From Acheta domesticus (lineage: Eukaryota > Arthropoda > Insecta > Orthoptera > Gryllidae), in contig JAHLJT010009436.1 of NCBI GenBank assembly GCA_031308135.1, positions 139,212,303 through 139,276,302 on the forward strand: DNA of 64,000 nucleotides, given 5' to 3'. Position numbers and translations under genes: made by a program. The notes beneath the pieces were generated by a model that was given only the letters and a program-made list of their open reading frames with translations, searched no databases and was not told where the DNA came from. How positions within the stretch are numbered: position 1 is the first letter of the stretch; each line of letters starts with the position of its first letter. This document shows positions 44,851 through 58,590 of this stretch, piece after piece.

Positions 44851-45095
44851 TCCGACACCGTGACTCCAATCCCCATGAAAGTTACACTTCTACATGTTTT
44901 TTGCGCTGAGAAGGTTTATGTGCTGTTAAATCTGTTGTAACTTCACTACATGGTGCTGTAGGAAAAAACTAAATATTTATGTCAAATGCAACCCGCAACA
45001 CATTTGGCAGGATTTTTGAATCTATATCGTTAAATAACTCCTAAACGATACGTTCAATGGCCTTAAAAACTAAAATTGTGAGGCCGAAGGCTTCA
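44851..45095 (+). repeat. Dispersed repeat family D, copy 1
   Basis: Matches the inverse of 60,730-60,973 along its length: 'ctccgacaccgt', 'ccatgaaagtt', 'gaaggtttatgtgctgtta', 'aactaaatatt', 'atatcgttaaataactc'. Non-coding; possibly the end of a larger retroelement. Confidence 0.75.
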
Positions 45096-45229
45096 AAGAA
45101 ACATTTCTCACACCGTAATCTACAGGATAAAATTTTCTTGAACATTCTATTACACATTATTGCTGGTCCTGCGCTTCCCAACATTATCTCACCTTCTCAG
45201 AGATGTGCAGAATCTGTAATTAAATGTGA

Positions 45230-45320
45230 ATGAGGACAGAGAGCGGCAGAGACAGACAGACAGGGACTGGGTGAGGGAGAGAGAGACAGTGAGAGGGTGA
45301 TGGGAGGGGAAAGAGGGAGA
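45230..45320. repeat. Purine-rich low-complexity tract
   Basis: GA-rich run with 'cagacagacaggg' and 'gagagagacagtgagagggt'. Confidence 0.8.
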
Positions 45321-45535
45321 TGAAGGGCTGAAGAAACGTCTGCCGGGCTTGCCAAGTATTCTTCAAACGCCACATTCTCGGTATTGTTTCGACTCAAAAC
45401 GTATAAGCGATAAATTATGTTGCAAGATGCGCACAACACTATTGCGATTTAATTTATATACAGCGACATGATCGACAATATAGATTTCCAAAAATTGTTT
45501 ACTAGTTACATGCAATAGCAGCACTACATTGCAAA

Positions 45536-46105
45536 CTAGTGGTGCTACAACAGCACTTACTTTCCCGTATTAGAGGAAACAGCTAAGTAGTACTGTAATA
45601 TTGCACTTTATGCGCTACTAACATCTTCGATTGGAACTCACTATTTCCATTGCAGTGTTGTCAGAACTATGTGAATTCTACAACTTCACAAAAATAGAAT
45701 GCAAAAGTTTTGTAACCCTGTATTGGAAAAAGAAGCCTGATACCCTGGAAATATAGAAATGCCTTCCATTGGGCCATGATTAGGGAAGAGTATTTTAAAA
45801 CCATGTAACAAATTCTCTACTCACTACAAATGGTACAGCATTTGGTGCAAAACTAAATATTTGCCTGCAAATATCAACATAAATTAGACAATTATAACTC
45901 CTTTTCATATAGCTCCATTAGGTCACAACAATGACACTAATTCACAGATATTCGCGAGCGCAAAGTGAATTCCATTGTTGCAGACCCTGCATTATCGCTA
46001 TTCTGAGAGCTATTAATTCTTTTTACTTATTTCAAATATTTCAAAATAAACAATTTCTAAAATATTAATGTGTAAGTCTATAACAAAGTTCGAATGTAAG
46101 AAACG
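45536..46105 (+). repeat. Direct repeat family E, copy 1 (family A terminus plus body)
   Basis: Begins with the family A terminus 'aactagtggtgctacaacagc' and continues for about 570 bp through 'gtattggaaaaagaagcctga', 'ggtacagcattt' and 'attccattgttgca'. The same order recurs at 48,288-48,855 with substitutions and a few indels. Confidence 0.8.
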
Positions 46106-46249
46106 AAGAAAGAAATAATATACAAAATTGCACATTCTAATTTACGAGCATCCAGCTGTCCGAAGCGCAGTAAATTTACAGCGGCCTATTACGTTTGTCA
46201 CAAAATTAAAGAAAAACTACTCGTATTTTGAAAAAAATTAAGCATGACC

Positions 46250-47850
46250 GTATTTATTTTATTTATTTATTTGTCAATATTCGGAATTGCCACATACTCT
46301 TTCTTGCCAGCTACCATCTATCATCGCCAAAAGTACATTTTTTGTCATTTTCTTAATTTTTTCGGTTTCCTATTGGTAGAACAGAAACATTAATTTTAGA
46401 ATATTAAAGAACACAAAAACCTAGCCGTAAATGGCAATTTTCTTTTAAAAATTATGTGACGTTTAAGAGAAAATGGCGTTTTAGCGCTACTAAAAATGCG
46501 AAATTTGAAGCTCATTTTCACAGAAAATTTTTGAGTTTTCAAAATACTTTATTTGAAGTTATTTGAAGCACTTACACTCACAAATATAATCATCTTTACA
46601 AATTGCGGATAATGTGCATATTAAAGATGTGAGATATCTTTCAAAAAATTTACATTTATATAATTTTTGAAAAAAAACAAAAAAACTCAAAATAAACTTC
46701 ACGCTATACTAATGAGTGTAATTAGCACTATCCGTTACAAAAGTTTCAAGGAAAAAATTGCAGCCATATACGGGAAAATGACGTTTGAGCATTTCTGAAA
46801 ATGCCGAAATTTGAGCTACTTTTCACAGAAAACGGTAGTGTTTTCGAGAAACTTTACTTGACATTATTTAAAGCATATACACTCGTAAATATAATAATGT
46901 ACAAAAATCGCCGATAATGTAAATATTAACGACGTGAGAGACAAGTAAAAAAATTTACATTTTTGTAATTTTTGAAAAAACCAACCGATAGACCAAAATG
47001 GCTTTTATGTCATTGATAGAGTACATTTACCACTATCCCTACCAAAAGTTTAAAGAAAAAATTTGGTGCCGTTTTTGAGAAAATTTTGTTTTTGAATTTT
47101 TTTAAAATTGCACATATTGCACGCAATATTGCACGAAAACTACCAAAATTGTGAAAAACATTTACATGACCTTTATTAAAGAACTCAATATGCAGAACAA
47201 ATTTTATTTGAAGAAAAAATCTCTATCTTCAATTTTGTAGTTGGAGAAAGACGCCGAAAAAAATTCAAACTTTCACAATTTTCGAAAATTCAGAGCTGTA
47301 CGTGAAAATCGGACCTATGCCATGTTAAAAAGTGTATTTTCCTCTATTCATACAAGGAATTTAAAGAAAAAATTTGGAGCCGTTTTTGAGAAAATGTTGA
47401 AAACCCCCGGGGGGCTTCATATAAAGTACCCCCAAATTTTAAAGAATCTTTTTCAAAATCACAAAACTTCGACTAGAATCAGATCGACTGGGGAATATCA
47501 ATTTTGAAGAAAATCGACCGAACGGTTTTTGGCGCTAGCGTTGACCACAGACGGACAGACGGACAGACGGACAGACGGACAGACGGACAGACGGACAGAC
47601 GGACGGAATGCCGTTAATCGATTTTTAAGTATAAAGAAGCAACAAATCATGAATTTTGACCACACCACGTGTTAGGGGATTTTTTTTCTTAATTTAGCAA
47701 CTGGTTTTATCCACTTATTCGTTTTCACGGCCCGGCAATTAATTTTTTTCCGCCGAAAATTGGCCATTTTTTCGCGCAGCATTACATAACTTTCCCTATA
47801 CTACGTATATCACTCCGTGTATACGTACGTATACGGGAAAGTAAAAAGAA
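46250..47850 (-). repeat. Family A repeat, long copy
   Basis: Runs from 'cttgccagctaccatctatc' through 'gagaaaatggcg'-type modules and 'ggggggcttcatataaagtacccc'. A (GACGGACA)n tract follows at 47,550-47,605, then the outer end 'cataactttccctatac' and 'tatacgggaaagtaaa' (to about 47,845). It is the inverse of 35,926-37,402. Non-coding. Confidence 0.75.
47550..47605. repeat. GACGGACA tandem repeat
   Basis: Regular 8-bp periodicity inside the family A copy; the equivalent tract elsewhere is GACG or GTCC. Confidence 0.95.
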
Positions 47851-48287
47851 CACTGCTAGCAATTTAATGACAATATGAAATATTTCTATTTTGAATTTTT
47901 CCCTTCGTTTTGTTTTTCGGAGTGTGGGAAGAGAGAAGGGACTCCCCCCCCCCCGGGAAAAAACTTGCTTATTCGGACTTAACACCAACCGCTGGCCCTG
48001 GAATCGAACACCTTCAAATGCTTTAGTGGCTTAGGATGCGTCAACGTGACGATAGACCAAGAGAAAACGATCTACAGTTCCGTTTTCTGTGGCTTCCGTC
48101 ATCCCAAATCTAAGATCACATCGTCCTGCTGTTCTACGCACGTCTGACCCTCTGATCTGACCCTTACTGTTCAATGTGTTGCATGCCTCATTGCTTATGT
48201 AGCGTTCTTTTGGTTAAAAAAAAGAAGTCAATAGCTGTCAGTTCAAAGAAGGAGATTCTCCCCTTCTACTATACAGCTCCATTAAAA
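47851..48287. other. No supported gene
   Basis: Contains a C12-type homopolymer at about 47,944-47,955 and no recognisable coding frame. Confidence 0.45.
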
Positions 48288-48855
48288 CAAGTGGTGCTAC
48301 AACAGCACAAATTTTCTCGCGTTATTGGAAACAGCTACGCAGTATTGAAATATTGCACTTTTTACGCTACTAACATGTTAGTTATTATTTGAAAACGACC
48401 AATTCAACCAAGAAGCGAATAACTCAGTTTCCATCGCAGTGTTGTCAGAACTATGTGAATTATACAACTGCATAAAAATATAATACAAAAGTTTTGTAAA
48501 CTTGTATTGGAAAAAGAAGCCTGATACCCCGGACAATATAGAAATGCATTTCATATGGCCATGATTAGAGAAGAGTATTCTAAGCCCATGCAACAAATAC
48601 TCTACTCACTACAAGTGGTACAGCATTTCGTGCGAAAACTAAATATTTTTAGTTTTTTTTATACAGTTACATCAAGTCACAACAATGACACGTAATTTAC
48701 AGAAATTCGCGAGAGCGAGACGGAATTCCATTGTTGCATTACCTGCATTGTCGATATTCTCTGACAGCTAGTTATTATTATTTCAAATATTTGAAAATGA
48801 ATAATTTCTAAAAGATTTGTGTGTAAATGTATAACAAAAGATCGAATGTAATGTA
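48288..48855 (+). repeat. Direct repeat family E, copy 2
   Basis: Second copy of 45,536-46,105, same orientation, starting 'caagtggtgctacaacagc'. The two copies bracket the family A element at 46,250-47,850. Confidence 0.8.
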
Positions 48856-51699
48856 AAGTTTTTCAATTTTCTATATATCCTCACTGTTAACTTAACATGC
48901 CCAACACTTAGTGACTGACTCAATCTGCTAATTATTTTTCTTTGAATTCTTTTAATTGTGCGCCAGGAAACAATTCCAAGTAAAAATAGCTTTACGTTAA
49001 TTAATCGCACATTCCCGTGCTGGCTCAGTCGTTTGGGTTCGGTTTTAAGTAGCAATCCGCTTTGCATGCTCTGCCAATTGCCACTCGATCCGCCCTCTGT
49101 ACAGAGTAGCGCGAAATCTGAACGTTTGCTGATACTGTGGCACTAAATTACGTGCCAGGTTACACAATGATAACCGTGTATTTAATTCTTTTCAAATTAC
49201 AAAAGTTAATTTATTCAATGAAAGTTATTTTGAACATATTGTTGATTTGCCTGAATTTTTCTATGGTCATGACCTCTGATAATTAAAACAAAATGGTACC
49301 CTGAGCTCTCTTGGCGTTGTCGGATGTCGCCTAGAAGAAATCAGTTCAGATGAACCTCCGCGCGACGTTCGTTCTTCTAATCCCGACAGAGACCTGGTAC
49401 CTCTGCTCCTTTCTTGAAAATCCGCGGCGTCTTCCTCCTATCACCTAAATCTAACTGACATCTAAATGACTGTCTCTACTCTGCGTCCCTGATGGGCGCC
49501 TACTCGCGAACTGTTTGCGATCGATAAAAAATTAATAATGCCTGCTATACTAAGGATTCTACTACTTTCCGTGGTTTCTTCCCTTCTCCGAATTAACGAA
49601 ATGTTCTGGTATTCGCGTCACCGTAAGTATCGCAAGTTCTTACGATATAGTTAAATAGAAAACATCGAAAAAAGTAATTGATTCAAACGGCAGTAAGTAT
49701 ATTATTAGTTTTTTGACTGTACTGAAAAGGGAGCGTTTTTCAGTGAAACAACTCGCTGTGACGCAAGTCAGAGACGCAACAGACAGCTCGCAATTTTCTC
49801 TGTCAGATGTTGCTTGTTTGATATTACCGAAAAGCATATAGTCTCATACGGTACTGAAGTTCATTTCATTTGACCACGAGAAAACGGTGTCTGATAACTA
49901 CATCCCTCAGATATGACCGCCTACCGGCAGTTATTGTTCTGATGGAACATTCTCGCTAAACTTCCGTTACAGTTAACGGGCGATCGCAACTCTATTAGAA
50001 ATAGTTAATGCGTGTTTATTCAGTTTCAGTAGAAATCCGATTCACATAATGAAGAAAACTGCAACGTCGAAGTTTTAGATGGAAAACTCAGCGTTTTATT
50101 GCAGATTCGGACCTTGCAGCAAAATCTGGCAACTTTGATCCGAATTACTTTCTTCTTTTCAGGATAGCTAACGTAGCCAATTCAAGACAATTGGGAACAA
50201 CCCAGTTTCCCTTCTTAACAAATCTGCGTCATTAGTTCGTGAAAGTTCTCAGAATATCTCAGCGACAAGTAGTTTTGCATTTTTTTTACAATGTGAGATA
50301 AGTTTATTTACATAAAATATAACATACTTGTTTTAGAATTACATTTTTGAAGAATTGTAAAGAATTTTGAATAAGTTGGAAACAAACAGAAACATGTTTT
50401 AAATAAAAAGAAATTTAACCTCAACAAATTTAATCAAATACACTAATGCTTCGCTACAGTCTCGTATTTTTCTTGAGAGAGTAAAGGTATGTACACTGAA
50501 GAGTCTTCAATTCACTGTCTAGGAGTAATTAAGTATGTTGTACTTCCACGCAAGTTAACATCTAGGTGTATGTTGGTTTCCGGCTCTTAATATTTTTGTC
50601 TCATAACGGTTGAAATATAGTGTCATAAAAATCTGAGCGTTCGATGTGGTGAGTGGTGCATGTTAGAGAAGCGCAGGAAAAATAATAATTGAAAAGCATA
50701 AAAAACGTTGGATTTGATTATTGAAAAACTGCGAAGATTCCAATTTCCTAATTTCAAACCGATGTACGAGTTCGTGTTATTTTAAATGTTAGAGGAATCG
50801 AGAACTCCAAGGTTCCTTCCGTGGTCATAACTCCGTGGATACAGTCACAATATTTAAATAGCCGGAATCCGCTGAAGCTAAGGCCGAGACGAGAGTTGCA
50901 AAGTGAACTGGTCCACCGGGTAAACGCCCTTCTAATACGCGTCCCGTTGGCTGGACCGGTTTGCTTTTGTGCCCTTGCACCTGCGGTTCGCCCGAGAGTA
51001 GTTCACAGGTGGAGGCACAACTGGAATTTTCAAATAGGAAGTTCAACAAGAATACTGTGGTCAACATGTGTTTTTCTCTCGAGTTAAGATCATTATCAGA
51101 TTCACAATTCTCTATGGAAGCATGTTACGTAAGGTAGCGTGACGTGAAAAAGGAAAACTGGTCAATTCCACAAATGTTCAAAAATAATAATATTAATTTG
51201 TAATGTATGTTATTATTAAATATTTGTTATATTTGTTTTTAAATTATATTTATTTAGCATTAATAAAAGGTCCTCATTAAAAGTTGGCTTTTCCATTTAG
51301 ATGAGTTTTAAAACTGAAAATAATAATACTTACTAACGATTCAACTGGAGGCGCTTTTTCTATTCACTGAACATTGATCACCAGTGTGAAATAACAAAAT
51401 TTCATTCTATGAACTTTAATTTTGATTGATTGATTGATTGATTGATTTAACGTCAAAAACTTTTAAAAACTGTGTCTGACGTATGGGAGAGATGTACAAA
51501 GTATACACCTTTACTAGAATTCCGGTGTTCCTTCCTTCGCACATATTCTATACTCTACATATCTAATGGTACACATGGTCTATACGCTATTGGTAGCAAC
51601 ATACACATTCTCGCAATATTACTACGTAATCGATATGTGCGACGGGACGCCCATCTATGTTTCATTAATTTCAAACAGAAATTACGCGATAACACTAAC
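48856..51699. other. No supported gene
   Basis: AT-rich. An 80-codon minus-strand frame (50,825-51,067) starts with a hydrophobic segment and lies in a locally GC-richer patch. I do not recognise it. A (GATT)n run occurs at about 51,424-51,446. Confidence 0.4.
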
Positions 51700-51915
51700 T
51701 TTTACAAAAAAATTGAGCATATCCCTTTCTAAAGGGCTAATTTTGTACAGACTTTGTCTGAGGCAAAAATCTCATCTTCAATTTCATAATTTTGAAGTAG
51801 TTTTTGCAATTTTCGAAAAATCGGGGATATCAACAAAAATGATACCTGCATCATTCTCTTAAACTTCGCACTATTCATCAACAAAATTTAATCAAACTAG
51901 TGGTGCTACAAAATC
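51700..51915 (+). repeat. Family A2 terminal fragment
   Basis: 'gcaattttcgaaaaatcgggg' and 'aaaaatgatacctgcatcattct' resemble 19,800-19,860. The segment ends at an 'aaactagtggtgctaca' terminus (51,893-51,909). Confidence 0.55.
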
Positions 51916-54900
51916 CCGTATTTGTAATTTTGTAATTTGTAATTTATTTTATTGGCTCTAACCTCAGTTATACTCCAAGATAGAATTATGAAAATAATGA
52001 ACAATAGTCAAATCAATGAGAATACAATTACTCAAAAAACAAAAATGTAGTTACAAAAGAAAAAAAACTTACAACTAACAATTTTTTAACATATTTATAT
52101 TACACTAATATTAAAAAAGTTCACAGGCAACAAATCTTCGTAAAAATAGTCTTAATATAGAAGTTTGTTGAATTAAATTTATGTTGTAATTTAATTATCA
52201 AATTGACAATACTTTTAAGAAAAACCTACATTAGTTGCCTCTTTGAAATACAAAATAAGGATCCAGACCATCTTGGGTGGTATATCAGAAGAAAATGACG
52301 TACTTCCTGTAACCTATATGAAATATACTGTAATGATTTCATTATTCTTAGGAATACTCCAAAACAATTGTGGACAAAAGAATAAATATTTAGGATCTAT
52401 AGTCTATGATGTACACAACATGTATTAGAAATCGATGAACAAGACAAAAGAACAGCGCGCCGCGGAAGGTGTATTTCGATCATTCTGGAGAATTTTAAGG
52501 GGTCAACAAATGCGGAAAGAAATTTTGACTAACCAGTTAGTTGAAGAAGAATTAAATGAACGCTGTATTTTTGGTTTGAACGAGATCGGACGACGGGTTC
52601 TCTTAAAATTGTAATTTGAAAATTTAGAGGAAAAGCCCAGTCGAACATGTCAAATGGCATGACTTGAATTATCGAGATTTTGCGAAGAAATGCTGATTAA
52701 ACAATGAGAGGCGGCGGGAATCGTCGTAATATGAATTAAGCAAAATTTATAAATGGTTTAGAGAGTTATAAAAACATTGAACGTTCTAAATAAATAAATA
52801 TCACAAACTAACAATACCAGAAAACAAGCGACGAATTACTGCTGGGGAATGTCAACAGAAAAATTAGCATTTTCGACGTGAAATAAATAGAAAACAACCG
52901 TTTTGACAAGAAAACCTTAACATTGGGGAAAAGCTGAAACGAATAAACACGAACACGAGTTAAAACGGGAAATATTGAACATTTTAAAAAATTTTGTGGA
53001 AACAATAATGAAAAAAAGCGAAATGGATTTCGCCGGCATTTTTCATAATCGGAGTTAACATGTTAAATCGACATGATTTTGACTGCACTTCGGTCTAGTC
53101 AGCGGTTGAGAGAACATGGTCCCCACGTCTGCCGTATTCGTGATTTGTAAACTTTTTCGGACTTACACATTTTTTGGGCGGCGGAGAGAAAGTAATTAAT
53201 GAACATATAACTGGGCGGACGTTGTCAATGCAGTAATACTTGAAGAGAGAACAAGTACTATTTTTTGTAGTGAATTTGTGACGCAAGTGTTTGGACAATT
53301 TTTTTTTGGAATTCCTGGGGAGAAATACTGAAGAGAACCGGCCCGTGCACGAGTGGAGCGTGCGTGGACATTCGATGCGTGCGAGTGGGCGCGCATAGGA
53401 CCATCGAACCGGCAACGGCGCTGTTTTCGACGAGGCAGGAAAAGGGAAGTGATGCATTCACGAAATAATCAAATAAATCAGATCTGAACTTGCGCATATT
53501 AAAGACTTAAATAAACATTCATGAGACTCTTGAAATTTTACGAAATTTTTTTAAGCGGAATTAGTGTAATACAATAATTTGTAAGCTAGGATTTAGTAAT
53601 TGTTAGTTTTCATTTTCATTGTTGCCTTGAAGTACGTACGTACAGAGTTTTGGTAATAATATTGAGTTGTCTTAAAGAAAGGAATTCCTAAATATCAGTA
53701 AACTGCTAAACGACTAATTAATGGCCATTTGAATTGTAATTAATTGTAATTCATGTAATTGGGTAATGTCATTTTAAAGAAACCCATAACAATATTGCCA
53801 AGCGGACGTAGATGTTCACGCGCCGTGCATTGTTGACGGATGAAATAGAAAAAAAGGAATTAAAATTCTTGCTTTCTTGTTTGAAAATATATGTTTTTTT
53901 ATTTCAGTATTTAGTAGCCCTGTGCACGCTGCGCTGTTAAACGTTGTTTACAGGTAATTTCCGTACGGGACCGTCCACGACCTACGACCCAAATAAATTT
54001 TATGCAACACCATTAGATAATAATATTGACAAATTGAATAGCGGTAAGAGAGGTATAGTTGCATTGGCTCCAGAGTAAAGAGCAATTAGGAGAAAGGGGA
54101 AATAAATAAACAAGGGAAGTATAGAGGGAAGAGACCCGTTGCAATACTGTCTACTAGTTTAATAATTGCTTTACGTTCTTCAGTAAAAATGCAAATAGAA
54201 GGAGTTCAAAATGTTGTATGAAAACCTAAAATTATCCTTAGAACTTTAAGTAGCAAAACTGATTTGTCTTCCTTCATTTTTTTCAGATTTATATTGGATC
54301 CATCCCTGAAAATAACATCAATTTTATCATTGTCAAGAAGTATTATTTTTTTTCGAAGTCTATATTCGGCGAGCATAACTCAATATTTCTTCCGCTTTCC
54401 ATATGTAAATTAGGTTTGTAAGAAATATTTCAAGAAGCTCATAATCGTGCGTTACAGTGAGTTTTCAACAATCGTGACTGTTAATAATATTTCGGCATCA
54501 AAGACTACCAAAAATTATTCACATGTATAAAATGTTCCGCGTCTTCCACTAACGTTTATAAATTAAATATTAATTCATTATTTTCTTTCATATACATTTC
54601 AAGGTGTTCACAATATTCACACTCACATTAACGGCTGATAACTATTTCAGTTTAATTTCAGACAAAGCAAATTCATTCAAATAGAGCAAATGACCATAAC
54701 TTAAAACAGGATTTAAGAAAATGAAAAAATGTTTTGAATATTATTCTGATCATTCAACCTCAATAGTTCCAGGATGTTTTGATTTTTTACCATACTATTT
54801 CATAATGGTTCGTTAATTGGGCAGAGTTTTATATTGTGTTCTAATGTTTCCTGTTAATTGATATTACATGTCATACATCTTCCTAGTTAGTTTGTAGGTT

Positions 54901-57719
54901 ATGCTATTGAATTGAGATTTACAGTGTTTAAGCCAGCTAGCCTAATTTGTGCCATTACTTTGTCTTGTGTAAATAGTATTTTCGAGTGTACGTATGGTTC
55001 ACATTTAGGGGATTCTGTTTGTTTTATTAATTTGTAGAATTGGATTGTAATCGACTGTAGGCGAGTGTCACCTTAGTAAGCAAAAGAGCAGGAAAATGTG
55101 TTAGAAAAGAAGCCCTTTAACCAAGAATTCAACGTGAAGTATGTCTCATTGCATTGGAGAACTGTCGGAAACGAAAAAAGTTAAAAACGTGATTTTTAAT
55201 GAAATTGAAGTGAATTTATTAGAATGACTTCTAAGAAGACTCATAGAAACAGATCTCAAACGATCCGTGAGAAAATCCAAACTCACACCTGAAATGTTAA
55301 AAAAAGGTTAAATTTTACCCAAAATACCAAAATTGTACCAAAGAAGACGATTTGTTGTGTGTTTGAAAAGAAAACACCGTAAACGAGAACAAAAATATTA
55401 AAAATTAACATTTTGTAGGTTTGCTTCTTACGCGAGTCGTCAACCGAGAACATACAAGACAAGACAGTCTATTCAATGCACACATAATGAAAATGAGTGC
55501 ATTGTGGAACGGGTAAAACATCGTCTTTACTCTATGATTTGGTCAGGTATTGGTCACCAGTGCAAAAGAAAGAATGTACTTTGTGCAAAGAACTCTGCGT
55601 CAAGCCCTATATCAATGTGCTTTAAGAAAATCTCCTTCCGCATGTGAAAGAATGACTTCCGAACAATAATTTTGTGTTCATACATTTCACAGCTTTAAAA
55701 GTAATATATTTTCTTAAGAAAAATAACATAAATAGATTGTCCTGGCATCACTTTCAATTTGATTCCGATAGAGAAAGTGTGGGAGGAATTAAATACAAAG
55801 AAGTATCGAAGGATAAGACTATTACAAAGAACTTACAAAAACACAAGGACTTGCAAAACTTTTTCGCTTTATCAGAAAAGGTAAAAAATGTACAGCATTT
55901 ATGCTGCAGTGCATCAAATCTGATGTAACGAGGAATATACAAAATATTCAATAATTGATTTTAAACGTAAATAATTTATTAAAGTATTAAACCATCATTT
56001 TTTATTTTATTTCTTCCTCAAATACACGAAAAATCAATTAACTCAACCACTAAACATTTTCATGTAAGGCCTGTCAGTCCATTTATGAACAAATGTTAAT
56101 ATTACATATCTCATAACACCTCGTCAGTATAATAATTTGGCCATCAACTGCAAGCCTACTTGTAGCTCTGCCCATTCTTAATCATCAAATTACGTTCCGT
56201 TAGTGCTTAGGAAAAATGACACATCTGAGAAATTTTCATATGGCAGGAAATATATTTTATTATGGGAGGGTCTTTTCTTTTCAGGGCCGAAAGCAAAGGG
56301 TTTTTCGCCAGTGTACTACATCGATTGTTATGAAATGTTTGCTAGTAAAAATAGACTATTCTCTAAATATATTTCATCACTTAAGTAACAAACGAGGATT
56401 TTTGAAATTTGTCACTTTTCTTGTGTCCTTACAATGTAACTTCCAAAATTGAAAAAAACAAAGTACTAACTAATTCTACTTTTTAACTAGGCGACTCCCA
56501 CAATAAAAGGCTGCAACAGTAAGATAATGGAATAGAAAGAATAGAATCAGAAATACTGTCCTCTCTATTGGATTGAGAAATGTCGCTGAGAACAATGATT
56601 GCGGAAATGTGAGAAGTATACTAGAAAACGCTTTGCCTCGTGTGTCATTCGTGAACAGCGGTTGTTGAAGACCGTCTATCGTGCGTCGCACCGCGTCCGG
56701 GAGCCAGAATGAGAGCAAGTGAAGGACGACGACCGCGGTGCGGTGCACCGCGATGCGATAAGGTGCCACGAGGTGGGGGCAAGGTTTCCAAGAGCTCTCC
56801 GCTACAAGGCCTTATCACTAGGGATGTGGAAAGACTTGTCACAAAGGGTAAAGAACTGATTTCTACACCAAGGGTTACCAAGCAATTGGGCTGTCACAGT
56901 ACTCGAGCTAAATACAAATTCGTTATTTTTCGGAACCTCCAAAAGGTATTAAAATGTGCTTACATTTCAAATTGGGTGATTTTACTACATTAAGTTTCAA
57001 TAAATTAAACTAGTACAAAGCAACTAACACTGCAATAAATAATTTCCTTTGTATTTTCATTAAATTTTACACATTTTATGAATAAAATCGTGAACTTGGT
57101 GCTATATCACCAACGGATCACGTTAATGAATTGCCATTAAACCAGTATTATTTTCATATCAGGCTAGGCAGATGATTTTCAATGGAAGAAATATTATCGC
57201 TTGTTAAAATGGAATCGGGAGTCTCAAGTACACACGCACTAACGCGTACATATAACCAACGTAAAAAGTTAGTGAATCTTTATTCTCTCTGTTTTGGGTC
57301 TGTGAAAATTGTGTAGTGGGAGTTAAAATCAATAAGATACAGCAATCTTGACCTGAAAAAATGTCTTCCCTCGTTCGTTTTATAAAACTAAACAAATGCG
57401 TACTGCCGTATGTCCTAATGATGACAAGAAAAACTACGCCAAAATGGGGTGCAAAAAGTCTTTTGACATCTGGAAGTAAATGTTTAATAACACGCATTAC
57501 GTTATAGAAAATGGAGAAGAAAGTTGCTTTGTTATTCTTCAATATTCCTCCACCCAACCTTCATGTAGGACGGTTGCCGACTGAGGTCGGCGGAGATAGA
57601 TTCACTGTAGTGAAAATATTCCGAAGGGGGAATTTACTTTTGAATGATGCAAAAAGTTATCTAATCACAGAGTTGGTGTGCATGAATACGGGACATGATG
57701 GACTAAATTACCAAATTCA
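51916..57719. other. Long stretch without a supported gene
   Basis: AT-rich with many short frames, none with recognisable domains. A GC-richer block at about 53,330-53,440 and another at 56,690-56,790 stand out. A 94-codon frame at 56,709-56,993 starts in the second block but is unidentified. Confidence 0.4.
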
Positions 57720-58590
57720 CGGCACATATTGTTGTAGACTGGTGAGACGAAAGCCACAGACAACACACCATGCAGCGGTCACCCTCAAATCGTAAGTGTG
57801 CAAGATTAATGGATCAATTTGTGTAGTGAAGATTTGTCTATGGACAAGTGTCCTGGCCTTGGAAGCAGATCTCCTGGATGTCGGGAAAAAGTTTCGCCTG
57901 GCATTGTCAGCAATGATTTGAGACGATATGCATACCGTGGATACACTAGAGCTAAAGTGAACAGGCAGAAACGCCTTCCATTTGTAGCAAATCAAGTAAA
58001 TTTCGTGTATGCATTTTGGAGAAAGGTCGCATTTTCAGACAAGAGCAAATTCTCTATTTTTGGGGTAAGTAGGCCGATGCATGTACGAAGGGAGAAAAAT
58101 TCTGAGCTGGCGCTGCGAAACTTAATTCCCACCGTCAAACAGGTAGTGATTCATTGCTGGAGAGACTATAAGAGCTAGTGATGTGGAGACGATTACAGTT
58201 TATTAATTCAGTAATGGATCAATTCATGTACATTGAAAGCATACTAAAGCCAACTACTAAAGCCGAATACTAAAGCCGTCATACTAAAGCCCAATTTGCG
58301 AGATAGTGATGTTAAAATGAATTTGGGATAGTACTAGACATTTGAGCACTAGAATGACCCCAAGCATACCGCTTTGAATACTAAATTTTAGATCCTGGAC
58401 AATGTAACAGAACAACTCCGTACTTCCTCCACATCACCGTGTCTAAATCCTTTTGAATATTTGTGAAGCATCCTGGAAAGAGCCATTCGAAAAAAAGGAA
58501 ATTCAAAGAAACAGGGTATCAAAGGAACGTTAAAAAAAGTGGCAAAATTTGCGAAATCCATGTCAATAGCCCATACCAAGGATTATCCTC
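57720..58590 (+). pseudogene. Tc1-like transposase relic
   Basis: Over shifting frames: an 'LVRRKP' segment (about 57,740), 'RLPFVANQVNFVYAFWRKVAFSDKSKFSIFG' split over 57,975-58,065 with the first catalytic Asp in 'FSDKSKF', and 'LIPTVK'. The second catalytic Asp lies in 'NDPKHTA' (about 58,352-58,373) and the Glu in 'NPFEYL' (about 58,446-58,464). D, D and E in this order are the Tc1 DD34E signature for cut-and-paste at TA. Stops and frameshifts inactivate it, and a short minisatellite interrupts it (58,241-58,292). The N-terminal DNA-binding domain is not recognised, nor are terminal inverted repeats. Confidence 0.75.
58241..58292 (+). repeat. ACTAAAGCC minisatellite inside the Tc1 relic
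   Basis: Four close repeats of 'tactaaagcc' with 12-17-bp spacing. Confidence 0.85.

Noticed and set aside
47550..47605. CRISPR-like array
   Set aside because: It is a simple 8-bp tandem repeat without spacers, in eukaryotic DNA.
50825..51067. 80-codon minus-strand frame with a hydrophobic start
   Set aside because: Could be a small secreted protein, but nothing beyond length and composition supports it.
56709..56993. Possible N-terminal part of the Tc1 transposase
   Set aside because: Some helix-turn-helix flavour, but too far from the Tc1 core at 57.7 kb and no clear motif.
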